Source: Bacteroidota bacterium (GTDB taxonomy: Bacteria; Bacteroidota; Bacteroidia; AKYH767-A; 2013-40CM-41-45). From it: a stretch of DNA of 64,000 nt. Numbering within the stretch: position 1 is the first letter of the stretch; each line of letters starts with the position of its first letter. The notes under the pieces were generated by a model. The model did not search any database, had not been told where the DNA came from, and was given only the letters and a program-made list of their open reading frames with translations. The translations under genes were made by a program, and so were the position numbers. The stretch covers positions 1 to 64,000 of the forward strand of contig JADKJP010000006.1 in assembly GCA_016720935.1 (NCBI GenBank), written 5' to 3'. This document shows, piece after piece, positions 63,476-64,000 of the stretch.

Positions 63476-64000
63476 ATGAAAATATCCTTACGGTTCTTCA
63501 TCCTCTTGCTCCTTTTCGCAAATCATCTCTTTGCCCAGGAATTTCTATTTCCACTCAACCGCGACATGAATACCCGCATTGGCGCTATTCTCAACAAGGA
63601 TACAAGCGGACTTCATACCAGCATTCAACCCATGATTGTACCGGAATTGAATAGCATTGCATCCCTGGATACTGTTCTTGCCGCTGATCTGAAAGATTAC
63701 AAATTCTACAAAACATGGGTAGGAAGAAAACTCCGCAAAGAACATTTTCTTGCCGTCGATGCCGATGATATCAAATTATCTGTTGATCCTGTTTTCAATG
63801 TGCAGTTGGGACGTGATCAGAAAAATGATCGTAATGTGTATGTAAATACGCGCGGTGTTTTGGTGATGGGGAATATGCAGGACAAGTTTTATTTCTATTC
63901 CGGGTTCCATGAAAACCAGGCAAGATATCTTACTTATGTTGACAGTCTGGTGCGAAAGGATACTATTGTACCCGGACAAGGAAAAGTGAAATTTCTTGCG
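63476..64000 (+). CDS. Exported protein, cut by the window end
   Basis: At least 175 residues, running off the window. A signal peptide covers residues 1-21 (MKISLRFFILLLLFANHLFAQ). The mature start is EFLFPLNRDMNTRIGAI, then a beta-rich region (DDIKLSVDPVFNVQLGRD, NTRGVLVMGNMQDKFYFYSG). This could be an outer-membrane barrel like Wzi- or RemB-type proteins, but the visible part is too short to assign. A TATATTTG element is at 63419-63426, 49 bases upstream of the ATG. Confidence 0.65.
   Translation, partial: MKISLRFFILLLLFANHLFAQEFLFPLNRDMNTRIGAILNKDTSGLHTSIQPMIVPELNSIASLDTVLAADLKDYKFYKTWVGRKLRKEHFLAVDADDIKLSVDPVFNVQLGRDQKNDRNVYVNTRGVLVMGNMQDKFYFYSGFHENQARYLTYVDSLVRKDTIVPGQGKVKFLA

Overview
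The window is a 64 kb piece of a chromosome from a member of the Bacteroidota, most likely an aerobic, non-Bacteroidales lineage. The evidence is a full-length SprA (a component of type IX secretion, T9SS), several secreted proteins with C-terminal T9SS sorting domains (YPNP...GIY...K), an Omp28-like lipoprotein, TANNTTTG-type promoter elements, frequent TTG/GTG starts, and 2-oxoglutarate dehydrogenase genes. I saw no rRNA, tRNA, CRISPR array, prophage or intact transposase.

Layout. 1-4.8 kb: sucA-sucB, a GNAT-like gene and thpR, all broken by many single-base indels; density falls from left to right, which looks more like poor sequence at a contig end than gene decay. 4.8-14.2 kb: housekeeping genes (Nfu-type Fe-S protein, nadB, a LuxE-like acyl-protein synthetase, tyrS, an epimerase, pyrC, a GT2 glycosyltransferase, a VOC protein). 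14.2-15 kb: a 0.6 kb element bounded by long inverted repeats, next to the 3' stump of a T9SS cargo gene. 15-25 kb: two large T9SS cargo proteins, a methyltransferase, an RRM protein, ruvB, an SPFH protein with a small Arc-like gene, and queG. 25-38 kb: ubiX and the block ruvA-sprA-gcvH-vanZ, then maeB. 38-47 kb: a cluster of exported thioredoxin-fold and outer-membrane proteins, including two paralogues that fuse a WCGPC thioredoxin domain to adhesin-like domains and a T9SS sorting domain. 47-51 kb: deoC, an aldehyde dehydrogenase, and a shortened dehydrogenase paralogue without the catalytic half. 51-62 kb: cysC-cysD-cysN-cysQ, followed directly by a flippase, an O-antigen-ligase-like protein, a PAPS sulfotransferase, two glycosyltransferases and an acyltransferase. 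62-64 kb: cspA, a DUF3473-type polysaccharide deacetylase, a long hairpin, and an exported protein cut off by the window end.

How the genes work together. The best candidate for a coherent, possibly undescribed system is the 51-62 kb locus. cysCDN make PAPS, a sulfotransferase can use it, and cysQ can remove the PAP by-product. All sit beside a polysaccharide export and ligation set, with no sulfate-reduction genes (cysH, cysI, cysJ) in the window. This suggests a dedicated pathway for a sulfated surface polysaccharide. A second theme is a series of 7-8 bp tandem-repeat tracts of different unit sequence, many starting within a few bases of a stop codon. Single-base frameshifts in ruvA and the O-antigen ligase gene need checking before biological meaning is given to them.
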